NCBI GenBank assembly: GCA_017654735.1
Contig: JADPYG010000004.1
Span: 248,001-312,000 of the forward strand
Direction: 5' to 3'
DNA: 64,000 bases
DNA from: Vishniacozyma victoriae
Lineage: Eukaryota > Basidiomycota > Tremellomycetes > Tremellales > Bulleribasidiaceae
In this document: in pieces, positions 24,814 to 39,583 of the stretch
Layout of the letters: each line of letters begins with the position of its first letter
Position numbering within the stretch: the first letter of the stretch is position 1
Position numbers and translations under genes: made by a program
Notes under the pieces: generated by a model
What the model was told of the DNA's origin: nothing
What the model saw: only the letters and a program-made list of their open reading frames with translations
Database searches by the model: none

Positions 24814-25260
24814 TCAAAAGACGCTCAGTCCCTCAGCGACTAAGTCCATCGCGCGCTTGCTTGCCGCGACTCGATCGAATCCGCCATCCGATTTGGCCTC
24901 TGCTTCAACAACGTCATGGCTAGATTGTCGCACCAAACCAATGCGTTTCCCGAGTGTCTCCGCATTTGCATCGTTCCTCCATCCCTCGGTCAGCCAGGTT
25001 TTACCGCAGTCTTTTGAGCTGAGCATCGCCAACGCATGTGCTTTTGCGGAAGCATCGGGATCATAGAGGGAGAAATGTAGCGCCACCCGCTTGTTCGATC
25101 AGTGTATGCTTTTGTGAGTGTGGTCTTACTCACTGGAGGAACTGTTCTTCGACCCATTTTGAAGCAGCATTCGCTGACGACAAGGCAGCACACAATACCG
25201 CCGTCGCTCCTCGGAGCTCTTTGGCGAAGATAAGAGGACTTGACTCCCTCAGCAGAGGTA
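24814..25260 (-). CDS. Doubtful two-exon gene or relic
   Basis: The downstream frame (24814-25086) reads LHFSLYDPDASAKAHALAML, later KTWLTEGWRNDANAETLGKR, with protein-like helical composition. Upstream, around 25140-25250, another frame reads FAKELRGATAVLCAALSSAN followed by KWVEEQFLQ, ending at a GTGAGT donor. The obvious donor and acceptor do not join these two frames in phase. It may be a broken helical-repeat gene or chance. No family is recognised, and the boundaries are only indicative. Confidence 0.25.
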
Positions 25261-25699
25261 GGTAACGATGAGAACCTGTCGCAGGTTATTATGGAACTTT
25301 CAGAACCCCTAGGAGGTCACTCACAATGGGACTTCAGTGGGCTTACTGTCCGAATTGGTCGTCGAGTCCTCAGTAGCTCGTCGTTCCGGATATACTATGA
25401 ACTCGGTAACCATATACAACCTATACCGTAAATTTAGGGTGCGAAATTGACGTATCGCAAGCATCGCCTACCATTTGTCACCCCAGCCCCCTGTCCTTGT
25501 CTCAGTTACGTATCGGTGGCCTACCGGAATCTCGTGGAAAAAGATGTAATGCGCAGCCCCGAGAGCCATCCTTGCTCCTTCAGGTCGAAAAAAGGGTGAA
25601 AATGCTTTCATGATGTACTTCATTCGCGGTGGGTCAAGATTTTTTGCGTAACACCTAACAAGCGTCAGGTCCCGTTAATTATACCGGAAGCGGCTCGAA

Positions 25700-26317
25700 T
25701 CAGGACTCCGCAACAGCTTTTGTGGAGAAGCCTTGGCTTGAGCAAGGGCAGACTGACGAGTTGGAAAGGTGGAGATTATAGTCACAATCGTCGATCCAAG
25801 CTACCCTATTCTCCTTTTCCAACAGTCCAGCAATACCACCATTTCGAGTATTCATCTTGTCCCATTCGACCCAGTGTTGTTTCCAGGATCTCATGGAAAC
25901 GATTCGAAGGGAGTGAGTCTTCAGAGCATAGTACCAGACTCGACAATGCCACACTAAGGGTAGAGATGGCGAATTGAGAGCAAGAAGCAGTAGTACGAGG
26001 AGTTTCACTGGAAATTATCAGTCGTGGTCTCCCGCCCCGCGAAGAGGCTCGAGCTTAGGTGTCGTGACAAGTGACTCACCGTGTTTTGGCACAAAAGGTA
26101 GTAGTGGAGTGCCAGGACTGCTCTCGGCGAACCCAAGCCAGTCGAGCCATATATCGTAACCTGGGAGGTTCTTGGTGGAACTGAAGAGGAGGTCGCTCAT
26201 GGAATCGAAATTAGCTCTGGGGGGAAGATTGTAGGTGGGCAATCCAACATTTATGTAGGCCGGTCCGAAGAACGGTGGACCTCCCGCTCTAAGCCGACAT
26301 CTACTTTTCCGATTCAA
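25700..26317 (-). CDS. Doubtful two-exon hypothetical gene
   Basis: The first frame (from 26317) contains GPAYINVGLPTYNLP and NLPGYDIWLDWLGF and reaches a GTGAGT donor near 26081. A CTGAT...CAG acceptor near 26008 opens a second frame with VKLLVLLLLALNSP and then WVEWDKMNTRNGG, ending at 25700. The junction is in phase. No domain is recognised. The composition of the first part is plausibly coding, the second less so; it could be a degraded gene. Confidence 0.3.
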
Positions 26318-26338
26318 TCCGAATCTCTGAAATTTCAG

Positions 26339-26450
26339 ATGACTTGAGCACTATTGACAAGAGTGCCTGACGCACACCGTCAGCTAGCATTCACATGGCT
26401 TATGACTTAAGAGCTATTAGTAAGGGTACCTGATGCATACCGATAGCTAG
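26339..26450. repeat. Two 49-base diverged direct repeats
   Basis: Copies at 26339-26387 and 26402-26450 begin ATGACTT and end AGCTAG. By eye, 12 of 49 positions differ, and about 10 of the 12 are transitions. They are separated by 14 bases. Confidence 0.8.
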
Positions 26451-26670
26451 AGGGGCGTTTTCACAGGGATCGGTTAGCGTAGTAACCGTGCGAGTTACCG
26501 GTCACACGTTCTGCTGAGCAGTCGCCGTGAGTTCGCCAGGTCTCATAAGACTGACAGCTCCACCGGTTACAACAGCTTGCGTAGCCATTACGAGAGACAA
26601 CCTCAGAAGCCACATTTTTCTTGACTGGGTCCAAAGACACACAGATCAAGTCACGTGAGTTACTCGACTA

Positions 26671-26763
26671 AACACACATACGATATTGCATGCGCACACT
26701 TAATACACATACAGTATTGCATGCGCACACTAAATACACATACAGTATTGCATGCGCACAAAG
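26671..26763. repeat. 31-base tandem repeat, three copies
   Basis: Units start at about 26671, 26702 and 26733, each reading AAYACACATAC...TATTGCATGCGCACA. Copies two and three are almost identical and copy one has a few changes. Each unit carries the palindrome TGCATGCGCA-like core. Confidence 0.85.
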
Positions 26764-27404
26764 TCTTGACTGGCTATATCAGCCGGCCATCAGGTCCGCT
26801 TTGCCTCGGCTGATCGCTCTCTCTCCACGTCATCTTACCGGAATCTAGCTGTCACTGGCTAGCCATATTATGCAACAGCCTTACGACGAGTCGGTCGATA
26901 CGAGATGTCCCGAGACCGCAAACTTGTGACATTGGCGACCGCCCCTCATTCAGCACGTTGAGCGCAGACAAATCCGGCCGTGAGCAAACTGAAAGGACCC
27001 CGCTCGCCTGGGAGATGAAACTGATGCGTGAACAATTTGCTCCGGACATTTATCGCTTCGGAAGTAACTTACTAATCGTGAGCTGAGACGCAGCAAGTCG
27101 TAATACGCCGCAACGACCAGTCGTTTTCCAAGCTTGAAATTTATGGCGGACCCTATCCAACACCTATCTCTCTTCCTCACCCCTGTCTTGAAACTGACAT
27201 GACAATCTGTGATCGATACAGACCAGTGGCAATCGACATGCCACAAAGGTCACGTGATCATAAACGCTGCACCCACCTCCACTCTTGGCAAATGAGTGTT
27301 GATGATTAGTTAATGTTAGACTACCATTTACTTGCATACTGCTATTGTTAAAGAGCTATTGGAGAGATGATAGTGAGGATAGATCTGCAACGCTAGCATC
27401 AAGG

Positions 27405-30400
27405 ATGGAGACCCAAGGCGATGTAGCGAGCGATGAGCCAGTCCTCCGACTTCGAATCACCCATGTCACCTCGACTATGGCTGGGCCTCTCCCCACTCTT
27501 ATACCCCACTATACACCTTCGAACCTCGCAACAGCCGTCCCACCAGGAGTTACACCGCACCAGCTTCCAGTATTGAGGATCTTCGGAACGACACAGCACC
27601 TACAAAAGATATGCGCCAACATCCACCTATGTTATCCGTATTTCTTTGTCCCATTCCCTGTGGACTCGAGCACGTCGGATCCATTACGCCCTGAACGAGT
27701 TGTTCGGATATGTCAACGCTTTGCTGTATCTCTAAATCATGCTATCTGCCTTGCGATGCGCCAGAACCCGACGGATGGGAGATATGGAGGAGGAACGGAT
27801 CCAAAGCACCTTCATGTCGTTTCGGTCGTTTTGTGCAAAGGGGTACCGTTTTATGGATTCCACATTGGATACAGCTATTTCTTGAAGGTGTCACTTGTCA
27901 ATCCTGCGAGGAATTATGTAGCTATGGAGCAGTTGAGGAAGCCGGTGGTGCTGGGCAGGGAATGGCAGCCGTTTGAGGCTCATGTCAATCATGTTTTGCA
28001 GTTCATGTGCGACTTTGATCTGTATGGATGTGGCTGGCTGGAGCTCAGTGGTGGGACTTTTAGGGATCCTCTACCTGGTGAGCACAACTCCGGTACTGCA
28101 TAATCGATGATGAAGCTGATGGAAAGAGGGTGATCCATTCGACTCTCCCCCGTCATCCAGACGAACGATCTTCAATACCCTTACTGTCCCGCCGAGCATG
28201 GTCTACGAAAACGGCTACTCTCCACCCAAGGATACATACACACCCCTTGAGATCGATATCCTACCTCAGCAGATCATGAACCGCCGTCGTCTCGTCAAAA
28301 GACCACTTCACCAGGACTTTATCGAACTCCTCCATAAACCCCTCGATCCAGCAGATAAGCTCGTACCAGCAATGAAGGAACTATGGGAAGATGAGAGACG
28401 GAGAAGGGCAATGAAGGACCTATCTCTAAGTGAGGGAGCGATGTTACCGAGTGGAGGGATGGATGGGCGGAATATGGCTGAATTGGGATACAAGGTCCCT
28501 GGGCTCGTTAAGCCTGAAAACAAGGGAGGAGATTGGAAGAGGAGTGATGAGATGTGGGAGATGTTGCAGGATCGAATGGAGGAGGAACGGACTAAGAAGG
28601 GGAAATTGACTTTCGAGAGATTCTCGATGGAGGCTGCTGCTGGCAAGAATGGCGAGAAACGGAAGTACGACAAGGTGAGTTAGTAGTATATGGATGGATT
28701 AGGAACTGATCCAGTAGTGGATCATGACCACTTTCGAGGCTGTTTCCGCCCATTGGCCCAAACCTCCCAAACTCAAATCAACCCAACGATCTAGACGGTC
28801 CGCCAAGGCATCATCCGTTCATATTCCATCGTCACCTACGCATGTCGGCAGCACCCCTCCCAAGAAGCCTTTCTCATCGCCTCCTCCTCCATCATCAGCT
28901 ACTAGGAACGGCTCGCTACCACTTGATCTAAAAATGGAAGTCATCGAGACTTTCGATGAGCCAGTCCAGATTGATGAGGGTGGAGACTTCGACTCGGATG
29001 AGGAGGAGAATCCATTCGACATTCTCAACATGACCCAAAGGTTTCCCGAGGACGTACCTGAAGTCAACCCGTCGTATATCCAGCGCAATGCCGAACCTGC
29101 CCAAGAGGATGACGGCGACGATGCCGATCCCGATCGGGATCAACAACTCCACGAGCAAGACGCCCAGAAACACGCGAATGAAAGTGCGCGGGTGAGAGCG
29201 ACTCAGGTTCAGAGGAAAGAAGAGGATGAGCGGAGCGAGTATGACGATGAAGAGATAGACGAGTTGTTTCGGCAGACTGTCAATGGTGGATTTACGACGC
29301 CTACCAAAGGTCGAAGTAGTCCCAGTGTGACTCCTACTAGTATAGGATCTGGGTCGACATTAGCTTCCAGAAGGGCGAGACGAGATCAGCGGATGCGGGA
29401 ACAAGCTGGATTAGGAGATCTCAGGTACGTTGTCATTCATTGGGGGAGCTGACGGCAGTACTATCATGGATCGATCATCGGTATCCATATCACCTTCCAA
29501 GCCATTTAATGACGCTCTTTCAACCCCTACCAAACCACATCCACCGAGCGATAAGGTCACCCCAAATTCAATGTTGCGGAACATGTTTGCAAGAAATCGA
29601 CCATCCCACTCGCCCTTCACATCGCCTTCTAAACCTCCAATATACCCTTCGACCAACACAGTCGTCCTCACGCCCTCTAAGCGGTCCGTGAAAGGCTGGC
29701 AGTCTCCCTCTCCCGAGCCTGAGGATGGATCGGAGGGAAGCCCAACACCGGCCAAGATCAAAGGGTCGATGACTCATACATTCGATGAGGTCAAGCAGGA
29801 GCTCAAGGAGATCCAGGCTTCTGATGAACCTCTAGAAGTTCAAGGCGGACAGAACGTCCGGTCATCCAAGTCATCCGGCGAGTCTGACGAAAAACCAGTG
29901 ACGAATGGTGTCAAACGCGAAATGAGCCCGACACTCCGGAACGATGATCCCTTCCAGGCTACCTATGTCGGCGGGACAGCAGTCGGTCAAGATCAAACAC
30001 CTCGGCCAACCAAACGTGTCCGGATGTCAAGTCCTAAAGCCCCGTCTCAGATCGTTTCCAGTCAACCCCTTCTACCCACACCACAACGACTCACTTTATC
30101 TCAACTATCAGCCAAATCCCACGTTACCGAAGATTCAACTTCGACCGTCCCATCCAACCTCTCATCAACCGCTTGGACATATCGGACAGCTCCACCTTCA
30201 CGCCAACAAGTAGCCAATACAATGGAAGAATTCGGTGTGGACTCTGTGATCTACACTGATCCGCATTACTCGAATCGAAGCGATATACCAGGCCGAGCCA
30301 AGATGTTTGCAGGACGAATGTTTACCTTACGTGGAAATGGGATCAAGGAGATGCAGGAGTTTCAGAGTAGTTTTGGAGGATTGAAGGGGAAAGGTCGGGC

Positions 30401-33400
30401 GGGGAAGGGGAAGAAGGTGGGACATCACGGATGGGAATATGCACCGCTTCCGCCTAGGAGGCAAGCGGTCGTATCGTGGTGTGCGGAGCAGGATGCTGAG
30501 GCGGAGAGATGTAAGTACTATTTCGGCGTACATACAGGTCAGAGCTCATCAGCCAGCTCGACAAGACGCGTATGCTACTTCTCAGCTCGCCCGACCGACT
30601 CAGAAGAACAAGTACGGTTTCAAAGTTTCGCAAAAGAAGAAATCGAAAGAGACGGAACGTGAACATCAGAACATGTCCGTCCTCGCCCTTGAAATCTTTG
30701 GTACATTATTGAACTACTCTTGGTGGGAAAGCTAACAAGTAGCCAAATCACGCCATCAGCTCCTCCCTGATCCAGAGAAGGACGAACTTACCGCCGTCTT
30801 TTACTGCTATCAAAACGAAGACGAGTCACTACCCGATACAACCACTTTTCCTGGTTACTATGCCGGCTACATCGTCGTCGACTCCACCGCTATCCGATCC
30901 GGTCAACTCAGATTGGATGGGATACCCTGTCAAGTGGTCGATAGTGAATTGGACCTAATCAATACCGTTATTGATATGGTCAAAATGTGGGATCCGGATG
31001 TACTAGCTGGATGGGAATTACATAATTCAAGTTGGGGCTGGATCTCCTCCAGGGCAGATCAGGCTTTTGGTATGTCCATTCTCGTGTCATCGCTGATTGC
31101 AGGTATCGATTTCACTGAACAACTCTCTAGGGTCGTTGGAGGACATACGGGACCGAAGAAGGATTTCTACTCTGCAACTCATTCTTCCACTTTCAAAGTC
31201 TCGGGTCGACATATTCTGAATATCTGGCGAATTTGCCGGTCGGAATTCAATTTGACTCAATATACTTTCGAGAATGTCGTATTCCATCTACTCCATCAGC
31301 GGTACGTGCCAGGTTCGAGCAAAGGTATTGTGAATTATGTAGCTGACGAATAGCATTCCGCACTTCTCCTCCGCGAGCTTGACTGCCCTATGGAAGAGCA
31401 GGACGCTCGAACATACTCATCGGGTCCTCAAATACTACTTCCAGCGAGTGGTCATGTATGTTGAACTCATCGATCGAGGCGAGATCATCACCAAGAACGC
31501 GTACGTCAGCTGTCTCCATCCGCCTCTACAACAGAGCTGACAAGATAGAGAATTCGCCCGAGTCTTTGGAGTCGATTTTGCATCAGTCATGTTCCGAGGA
31601 TCCCAATACAAAGTCGAATCGTTCATTTTCCGCCTCGCAAAACCGGAATCATTCGTCCTAGTCTCTCCATCAAAACAACAAGTCGGCCTTCAAAACGCTC
31701 CATTCGCAGTCCCACTCATTGCAGAGCCTGAGTCGAAGTATTATAATCATCCCATTATCGTCCTTGATTTCCAAAGTCTGTACCCTTCAGTGATGATTGC
31801 TTATAACCTTTGTTATTCGACTTGTCTTGGTCGGGTGGAAAAGTTCAAGGGGACGGATAAGTTTGGGTTTACGGAATTGAAAGTTGCAGATGGGTTATTG
31901 GAGCTGTTGAAGGATTATTTGACGGGTACGTCATATAACCTCGATCTTGCCTACCATTCCTTGGTCTCCGCTGACTAGTAGTAACGCCTAACGGGATGAT
32001 CTTTGTCAAGCCGGCAGTAAGAAAGAGCTTGTTAGCCAAGATGTTGGCGGAGATCCTAGATACCAGGGTGATGATCAAACACGCCATGAAGGGGTGTAGG
32101 AATGACAAAGTATGTCCACTCTGTCTAGGGTACAGATAGCAAGCTGATGACAGTCTCTGAGCTCGCTGTTGAATGCCCGTCAACTTGGTCTGAAGCTCAT
32201 GGCGGTATGTCCCAACCCCAATCTTGATCGGGTGCTGATCCCCAGAATGTGACCTATGGATATACCAGTGCAACCTATTCTGGTCGTATGCCTTGTATCG
32301 AGATTGCCGATTCGATCGTCCAGACCGGTCGAGAGACTCTTGAAAAGGTGAGATTGTCAACAACAACAACATCAGTGTAGTAACTAATGTCAGGCCCAAG
32401 AACTGATTCACTCCCGACCCGAATGGCGTGCCCAAGTCGTATATGGTGATACCGACTCCCTGTTTGTCGCTCTGCCCGGTAGATCCAAAGAACAAGCTTT
32501 TGTCATTGGAAACGATATCGCCGATTCCGTCACTGCCATCAACCCGAAACCCGTTCGACTAAAATTCGAGAAAGTCTACATGGGTAGTGTATTGATGGCT
32601 AAAAAGCGTTATGTCGGGTTCAAATATGAACATCCAGATGACAAGGAACCTGTATTTGATGCCAAGGGAATCGAGACGATTCGGAGGGACGGATTTCCGG
32701 CACAAGGCAAGATAGAGGAGGTCTGTTTGAAGTACGTCCACCACTTGTCAGAGAAATGGAGCTGATAGGTAGAATGTTGTTCCGCCATCAAGATCTTAGT
32801 CTGATCAAAGATTTCTGTCGGCAGGAATGGACAAAGATCCTCCAGGGTCGAGTTTCGATGCAAGATTTCATAGTTGCCAAAGAAGTCAGGCTGGGCTCTT
32901 ACTCGTATGTCCACACCATCGGAACCGATAATAGCTGACGATATAGGGAGAAAGGAGTTCCACCACCCGGAGCTGCAGTTGCATACCGCCGAATCTTGAA
33001 GGATCCACGGGATGAACCTCAATATGCGGAGAGGGTCCCATATATAGTATCCAACGCGGACGGTCGTCGTCTCACAGATCGAGCTAGGATGCCAGAGGAA
33101 ATGCTCGCTAGCAGGTACGTCCCTTCCTCATATTTTGTTACCAAGGAAGACAGAGCTGATGATAAAGGTCCTTGAATATAGACGCAGAATATTATATCCG
33201 AAACCTCCTCATCCCCCCTCTATCTCGGATATTCAATTTGGTAGGAGCAGATGTGGAGAACTGGTACGATTCAATGCCTAGAATCAAGAGGGCTGGGAAA
33301 TACGATTTCAGGCCTTCTACCAGTGGTGGTTCTGGAGGTGGGGGGATTAGGATCGACAGTCATTTCAAATCTAGTCATTGTGTTGTTTGTGGATTAGAGA

Positions 33401-33851
33401 GTACTACCGGTATGTCCCTCCATCCTATCTTCTCATAATCTTACCCCGATATTCTTCATATCCAAATTTGAATTCCTCCTCATCCCAATCGTACTGCCTT
33501 GTCTTTCTTGACTCTCTGACTGACCTTGTAGATATCTGCGCCGAATGCACCTCCGACCCATCCCGAACATCCCATACCCTCCTCTCCAGGACTCACCTCG
33601 CTCAATCCCGCTTAAGTGCAATCCATCGTATCTGCTCATCCTGTTCTTCGACACCCATCGCCGAACCTATCATGTGCGATAGTATTGATTGTCCAGTCAT
33701 GTATCAGCGTGTGAGGGCTGTTCGGGATGTTGAAGATTTGAAAGTGAATGACGGGGTTTTGGAAGTTGTTACAGCTGAGGACGGCGCAGCTGAGAACAAG
33801 GTAGAGGGGACGGAGGGGAAGAAACCGTTTTGGGAAGCTATGGAGTGGTGA
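27405..33851 (+). CDS. REV3: DNA polymerase zeta catalytic subunit Rev3
   Basis: B-family translesion polymerase. The N-terminal domain includes LPVLRIFGTTQHLQKICANI, HLCYPYFFVPF, LCKGVPFYGFHIGYSYFL and FMCDFDLYGCGWLELS. A long, disordered, charged middle spans bases ~28200-30200. The exonuclease-like domain has DPDVLAGWELHNSSWGWIS. Polymerase motifs: VLDFQSLYPSVMIAYNLCY (~31765), ARQLGLKLMANVTYGYTSAT (~32175-32275), and VVYGDTDSLFVALPG (~32435). The C-terminus carries CVVCG...CAEC (33376-33550) and CSSC...CDSIDC (33634-33690), the zinc module and the Fe-S module that binds Pol31/Pol32-type subunits. The start at 27405 was preferred to an upstream in-frame ATG (27345) by spacing. About 15 or more exons. 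Confidence 0.92.
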
Positions 33852-34006
33852 GCCACGTTGGCACTTATTATATGTAGCTATAGAGTCGTGTCATCTTCAA
33901 TTGTTTAGAATATAATATAAATGTAGCTAGTAGAACTTCTTGGGAATGTTGGATGTACTACATTCGCCTCCTCATTCGAGTATAGCAATCTGGAGGAATC
34001 GCATAC

Positions 34007-35321
34007 TCAAACCCACAGAACGCAGTTAACGTCCTTGACGCCCTCATCCTTCCCTACCAAGGTCAAAACCTCGCCCCGCTCACCTCCAATCTCATAAACC
34101 TCCAACCCCCCACCCATTTCACCACAACAAGCAAGACACCTCCCATCATCAGAAACCCTCATCCCTCTAATCCAATCAAGCCCAGTCTCGAGGTACATCA
34201 TCTTCTCAACTTCAGAGTATTCAGAGAGGAGGATGATGGTAATACTGTCCCCTTCCCCCTCTCCTTCCCCGGTCCCAGGCCCAAGTTCTGGATTGGGACG
34301 ATTTAGTCGGCGAGATCCTCTGTTGGAAATGTAGAGGGTGGAACGGTGGATTGGGTGAATATATATCTCCGCTGATATGAGTTTATGGGAGCGAAGATGA
34401 GGTGGGGTGATATCTGTGCGGGAGAGTAATTTGCGGGTTTGAGTAGAATAAATCAGAAGTTCCGATTGAAGTTCTGAGTTGACATACAGGTACTTGTCTA
34501 ATGATCAGCGATATGATCCACCTGTTTTATCAAGGCGAAGGGAACAGGAGGTGATACGATTTTCAATCAGAGCGCACCGCGAACTCTTCGTGGAAATCCA
34601 AAGACTCACCATTATCAGAGACTAGCGCATGTCTAGGTGTATCCCCCTTTTCCCTTTCCATCATCCCAACTACCTCTACTCCATTCCCAGTAGGTTCAGC
34701 AATCCAAATAGCATCACTCCCCAAATCACAGATATATACTCGTCCTTTACTATCAGTAGTCAATCCATGGACATGAGGTCCTTTTTGACGAGATGGCCAT
34801 TTTGCTTCTTCCCCTGTATTTGCGTATGGGTACGATTCGGGATATGTAATTAATTGCACCTTAGCTTGAGAGAGGGTACCGGATGGTTCGAGTGGTATGA
34901 TGATCGTTTCGCCTGATCCTAACTACGCCTTTAGCGAGACTTTCCCATACCAGGAAGGACTTACTCCGCCGGTGATTAATGATTTACCGTCTCTTGTTAT
35001 ATGTACTGAATGTCATCAGTACTCTACGCGTTAGTTTATAAAAGACTTACAATGAACAGGCCACTTGACTTCACTATCCCTCTCACTTACTACCTCCACC
35101 TTGTCCCCTACAACCATCGAGTATACTTTATTTTCCGTCTCGCTTGACGCATACACCATATTCGGGAGGATAGGAGACTTCTCGAGCCATGTTGCGGAAG
35201 GTGGTGCGGGGGAGTCGGAGATCTTCTTCAACGAGGAACCAGACGGGTGGAGAGAAGTAGAGGGGATAAAAGAGTATAGCTCGAATGTAGGTTTATGGCC
35301 TGATAAGAGTAGTTTGTACAT
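34007..35321 (-). CDS. Lactonase-fold seven-bladed beta-propeller protein, copy A
   Basis: Belongs to the 6-phosphogluconolactonase / carboxy-cis,cis-muconate cyclase-like family (lactonase, 7-bladed propeller). The start is MYKLLLSGHKPTFELYSFIP at 35321. The next motifs, ATWLEKSP and VYASSETENKVYSM, then HVHGLTTDSKGRVYICDLGSD (blade with the His-Asp pattern), are typical. The C-terminal blade is GLDWIRGMRVSDDGRCLACC and ends NCVLWV. About five exons. Directly downstream on the same strand of a paralogue (copy B) and convergent with REV3, 155 bases apart. The substrate is unknown. Confidence 0.8.
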
Positions 35322-35590
35322 GTTCGATTAAGTAACCAAGTGGAGGTGAGTAGATGTTTGGGTCTAGTGAGTAGACTGATGGATAGTAGAATATCCTTTT
35401 GAGTTGTGGGTGGACGAATGGTAAGTCAGGTAGGGTGGAGGTGGGTGGAGGTAATCATCCGCGGTCAAGTAGGGTTTAGCCGCGGCCTAATCTCGTTACT
35501 CAATGCATTCCTCTTCTACCGTTTATCTACCTGTTCGTCTTAATTTTCTATCCCATTTCCACCTAATACAGCTGCCCTGCAGCCAAAGCC

Positions 35591-37034
35591 CTAGAGCCAG
35601 ATGAACGAGACAATCGACTCGAGGGTCTCATCCTTTCCAGCCAATTTCCACTCATCACCTCTCTTTCCTCCGACCTGATAAATCTCTACTCCACCTCCAT
35701 TCTGTCCTCCTACAGCCACGAACTTTCCATCTTTGCTAACTTGCATACCTCTAATCTGATCACATCTAGTCTCGACAAACTTGATATCTTCCACTTTCGA
35801 TCCATCTTCACTGAGGAGCACAATGGCGACGGAATCACCTTTCGCTCCGGCAGTATCTTTTAGCTGGAGTTGACCTCGGTTGGAAGCGTAGATGACGTTT
35901 GGGATCGTTGGGTTTAGGCAGATCTCGGCGGAAGACATGTCTTTCTGGGATGATTTGGGGATGGAGGGTGGGACAATGTTTCGTTCGACGTCAGGGAGTG
36001 GGTGAGAAGGGAGTGGTTTTGATAGGTCGTAGATGAAGAGATTGTGGTGGAGCTCAGTGAGGACGTAGAGGTGTTTTTCTGTATGTCAGCTTCTGTCAGA
36101 CAGTAGAGATTCGGCTAGACATGTGACGAATCAGGATATGGGAATATAGGCGGAACGAATTAGCCCGAGGGGTTTCTGTCTGGAAAGCTATACCCAGAGT
36201 CTCGCCAACACAACGTTACTTGTGGTGGAAGGCTGTCAAACCGTCCCCTACACTTCCTCCCACAACCCAATCCTGGTAAAGACCACAGCATTCAAGACAC
36301 GACACGTTAAACTCACCATTAGGCGACAGAGCCGCATGCCTAGGTCCAGACCCCTCAGGAGCCTGTAACCAGCCTTTAACCTTCAATTCCTCCCCATCCC
36401 TCTCTACAACCCAAACCCGATCAGATCCAAGATCACAAACATAAATCCGACCTTGTGAATCTTCAATAACATGATGAGCATGAGGTTTATCTTGTCGTTC
36501 GTTGTTGGGTGCTGAACCCTTTTTGTATGGGAAATCGAATTCTAGGGGTGGTGAAGCTGATTCGGGTTTGAGGGAACCGTCGGAATTGGTCGGGTAGAAA
36601 GTGACTTGTCCTCCGGTGTACTGCGAGTAAGTATACGTTTATGTAGAGGGACATAGACTTACATTACCGGTGATAACACCTGACCCGTCTTTGAGGACCA
36701 AGACTGGGATCAGCATATCCCATTGAGCGAAGACACAGATCCTGTCATCCAGTCGAATGACATCATGACATCACGTACCATGAGCAGGTTCTTCTCCCTT
36801 AGTACTCCTCTTTCCAGTAATCTCCAACTCCTCTCCCTGGAGCTTCAAAGAGTAGACCTCTCCATTGGGTACTTCCGAAGTCGAGTAGATGACTCCCTCC
36901 TTCCCAGGCTCCAACCATGATGCGTTCTCTGGGGCCTTTGAGTCTGATACTTTATGGATCTTTGCGGATGTCGAGTCGAAAGAGAAGAGAGTGATGTTGG
37001 GCGTGTAGCCTGATCCTAGGATATTGTATGACAT
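35591..37034 (-). CDS. Lactonase-fold seven-bladed beta-propeller protein, copy B
   Basis: Paralogue of the neighbouring gene. The start MSYNILGSGYTPNITLFSFD at 37034 aligns with MYKLLLSGHKPTFELYSF of copy A. Further shared motifs: ASWLEPGKEGVIYSTSE, EEPAHGT (copy A: KWPVHC), HAHHVIEDSQGRIYVCDLGSD around 36440-36500, and the last blade CDQIRGMQVSKDGKFVAVGG ending SIVSFIWL. The same intron positions seem to be kept. Tandem duplication is clear; the two proteins have diverged a good deal. It is divergent from PRMT1 over 245 bases. Confidence 0.8.
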
Positions 37035-37252
37035 CTTGCTGTGTTAATTGTCACTGTATGGATGATAGTAGATGAGAAGGGGAGAAGGAAGAGAATGAAT
37101 GAGCTGACGGATGACACTTCCCTTTCCTTATCGGATATATTCCGGAGTAATCACGAAGGTGGGGGTGATAGCCACGTTTGACATGAATTGACACGTCACG
37201 TGCCTGGAAGAGTCGAGCTGAATTTTGTGATCATCAACCCCCTCTCCCTTGA

Positions 37253-39283
<2,031 letters not shown>

Positions 39284-39583
39284 GTATTGATTTGCTTTAT
39301 TCGTTACCTTTTATCTCGACCCATTTTACCAAAACCGCTTTACGCGATCCGATAGATAGATATGACTTTCCCTATACCCGCTTCCAGCATGTATATCTGC
39401 CATGACCCACTATGTCACCTGCACTTCACGCAAAGTTAGCAAGTCGAGCACCTGTCAGAAAACTGAACTTGCAGAGAACATTTCATATGGCAATGACTCT
39501 GTTTCTTCAAGTCTAAATTATCTACCTCCTTTGTACACTACGACCATCTGCATACTCCTTCCTAGTCGTGCGGCCTGACGGCC
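39284..39583. other. Convergent 3' regions, PRMT1 / BAG gene
   Basis: 300 bases, with a GGCC-TGAC-GGCC hairpin at 39572-39583 touching the BAG-gene stop codon. No gene is seen. Confidence 0.5.

Larger units (their letters stand above)
23611..27404. other. Gene-poor, degenerate 3.8-kb stretch
   Basis: No frame here matches a family I know, and frames are short on both strands. It contains a divergent direct repeat (26339-26450), a 31-base tandem repeat (26671-26763), two weak minus-strand candidate genes listed separately, and an E-box-like TCACGTGA close to REV3. It looks like relic or accessory DNA; a decayed transposon is possible, but no transposase, reverse transcriptase or terminal repeat was recognised. 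Confidence 0.5.
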
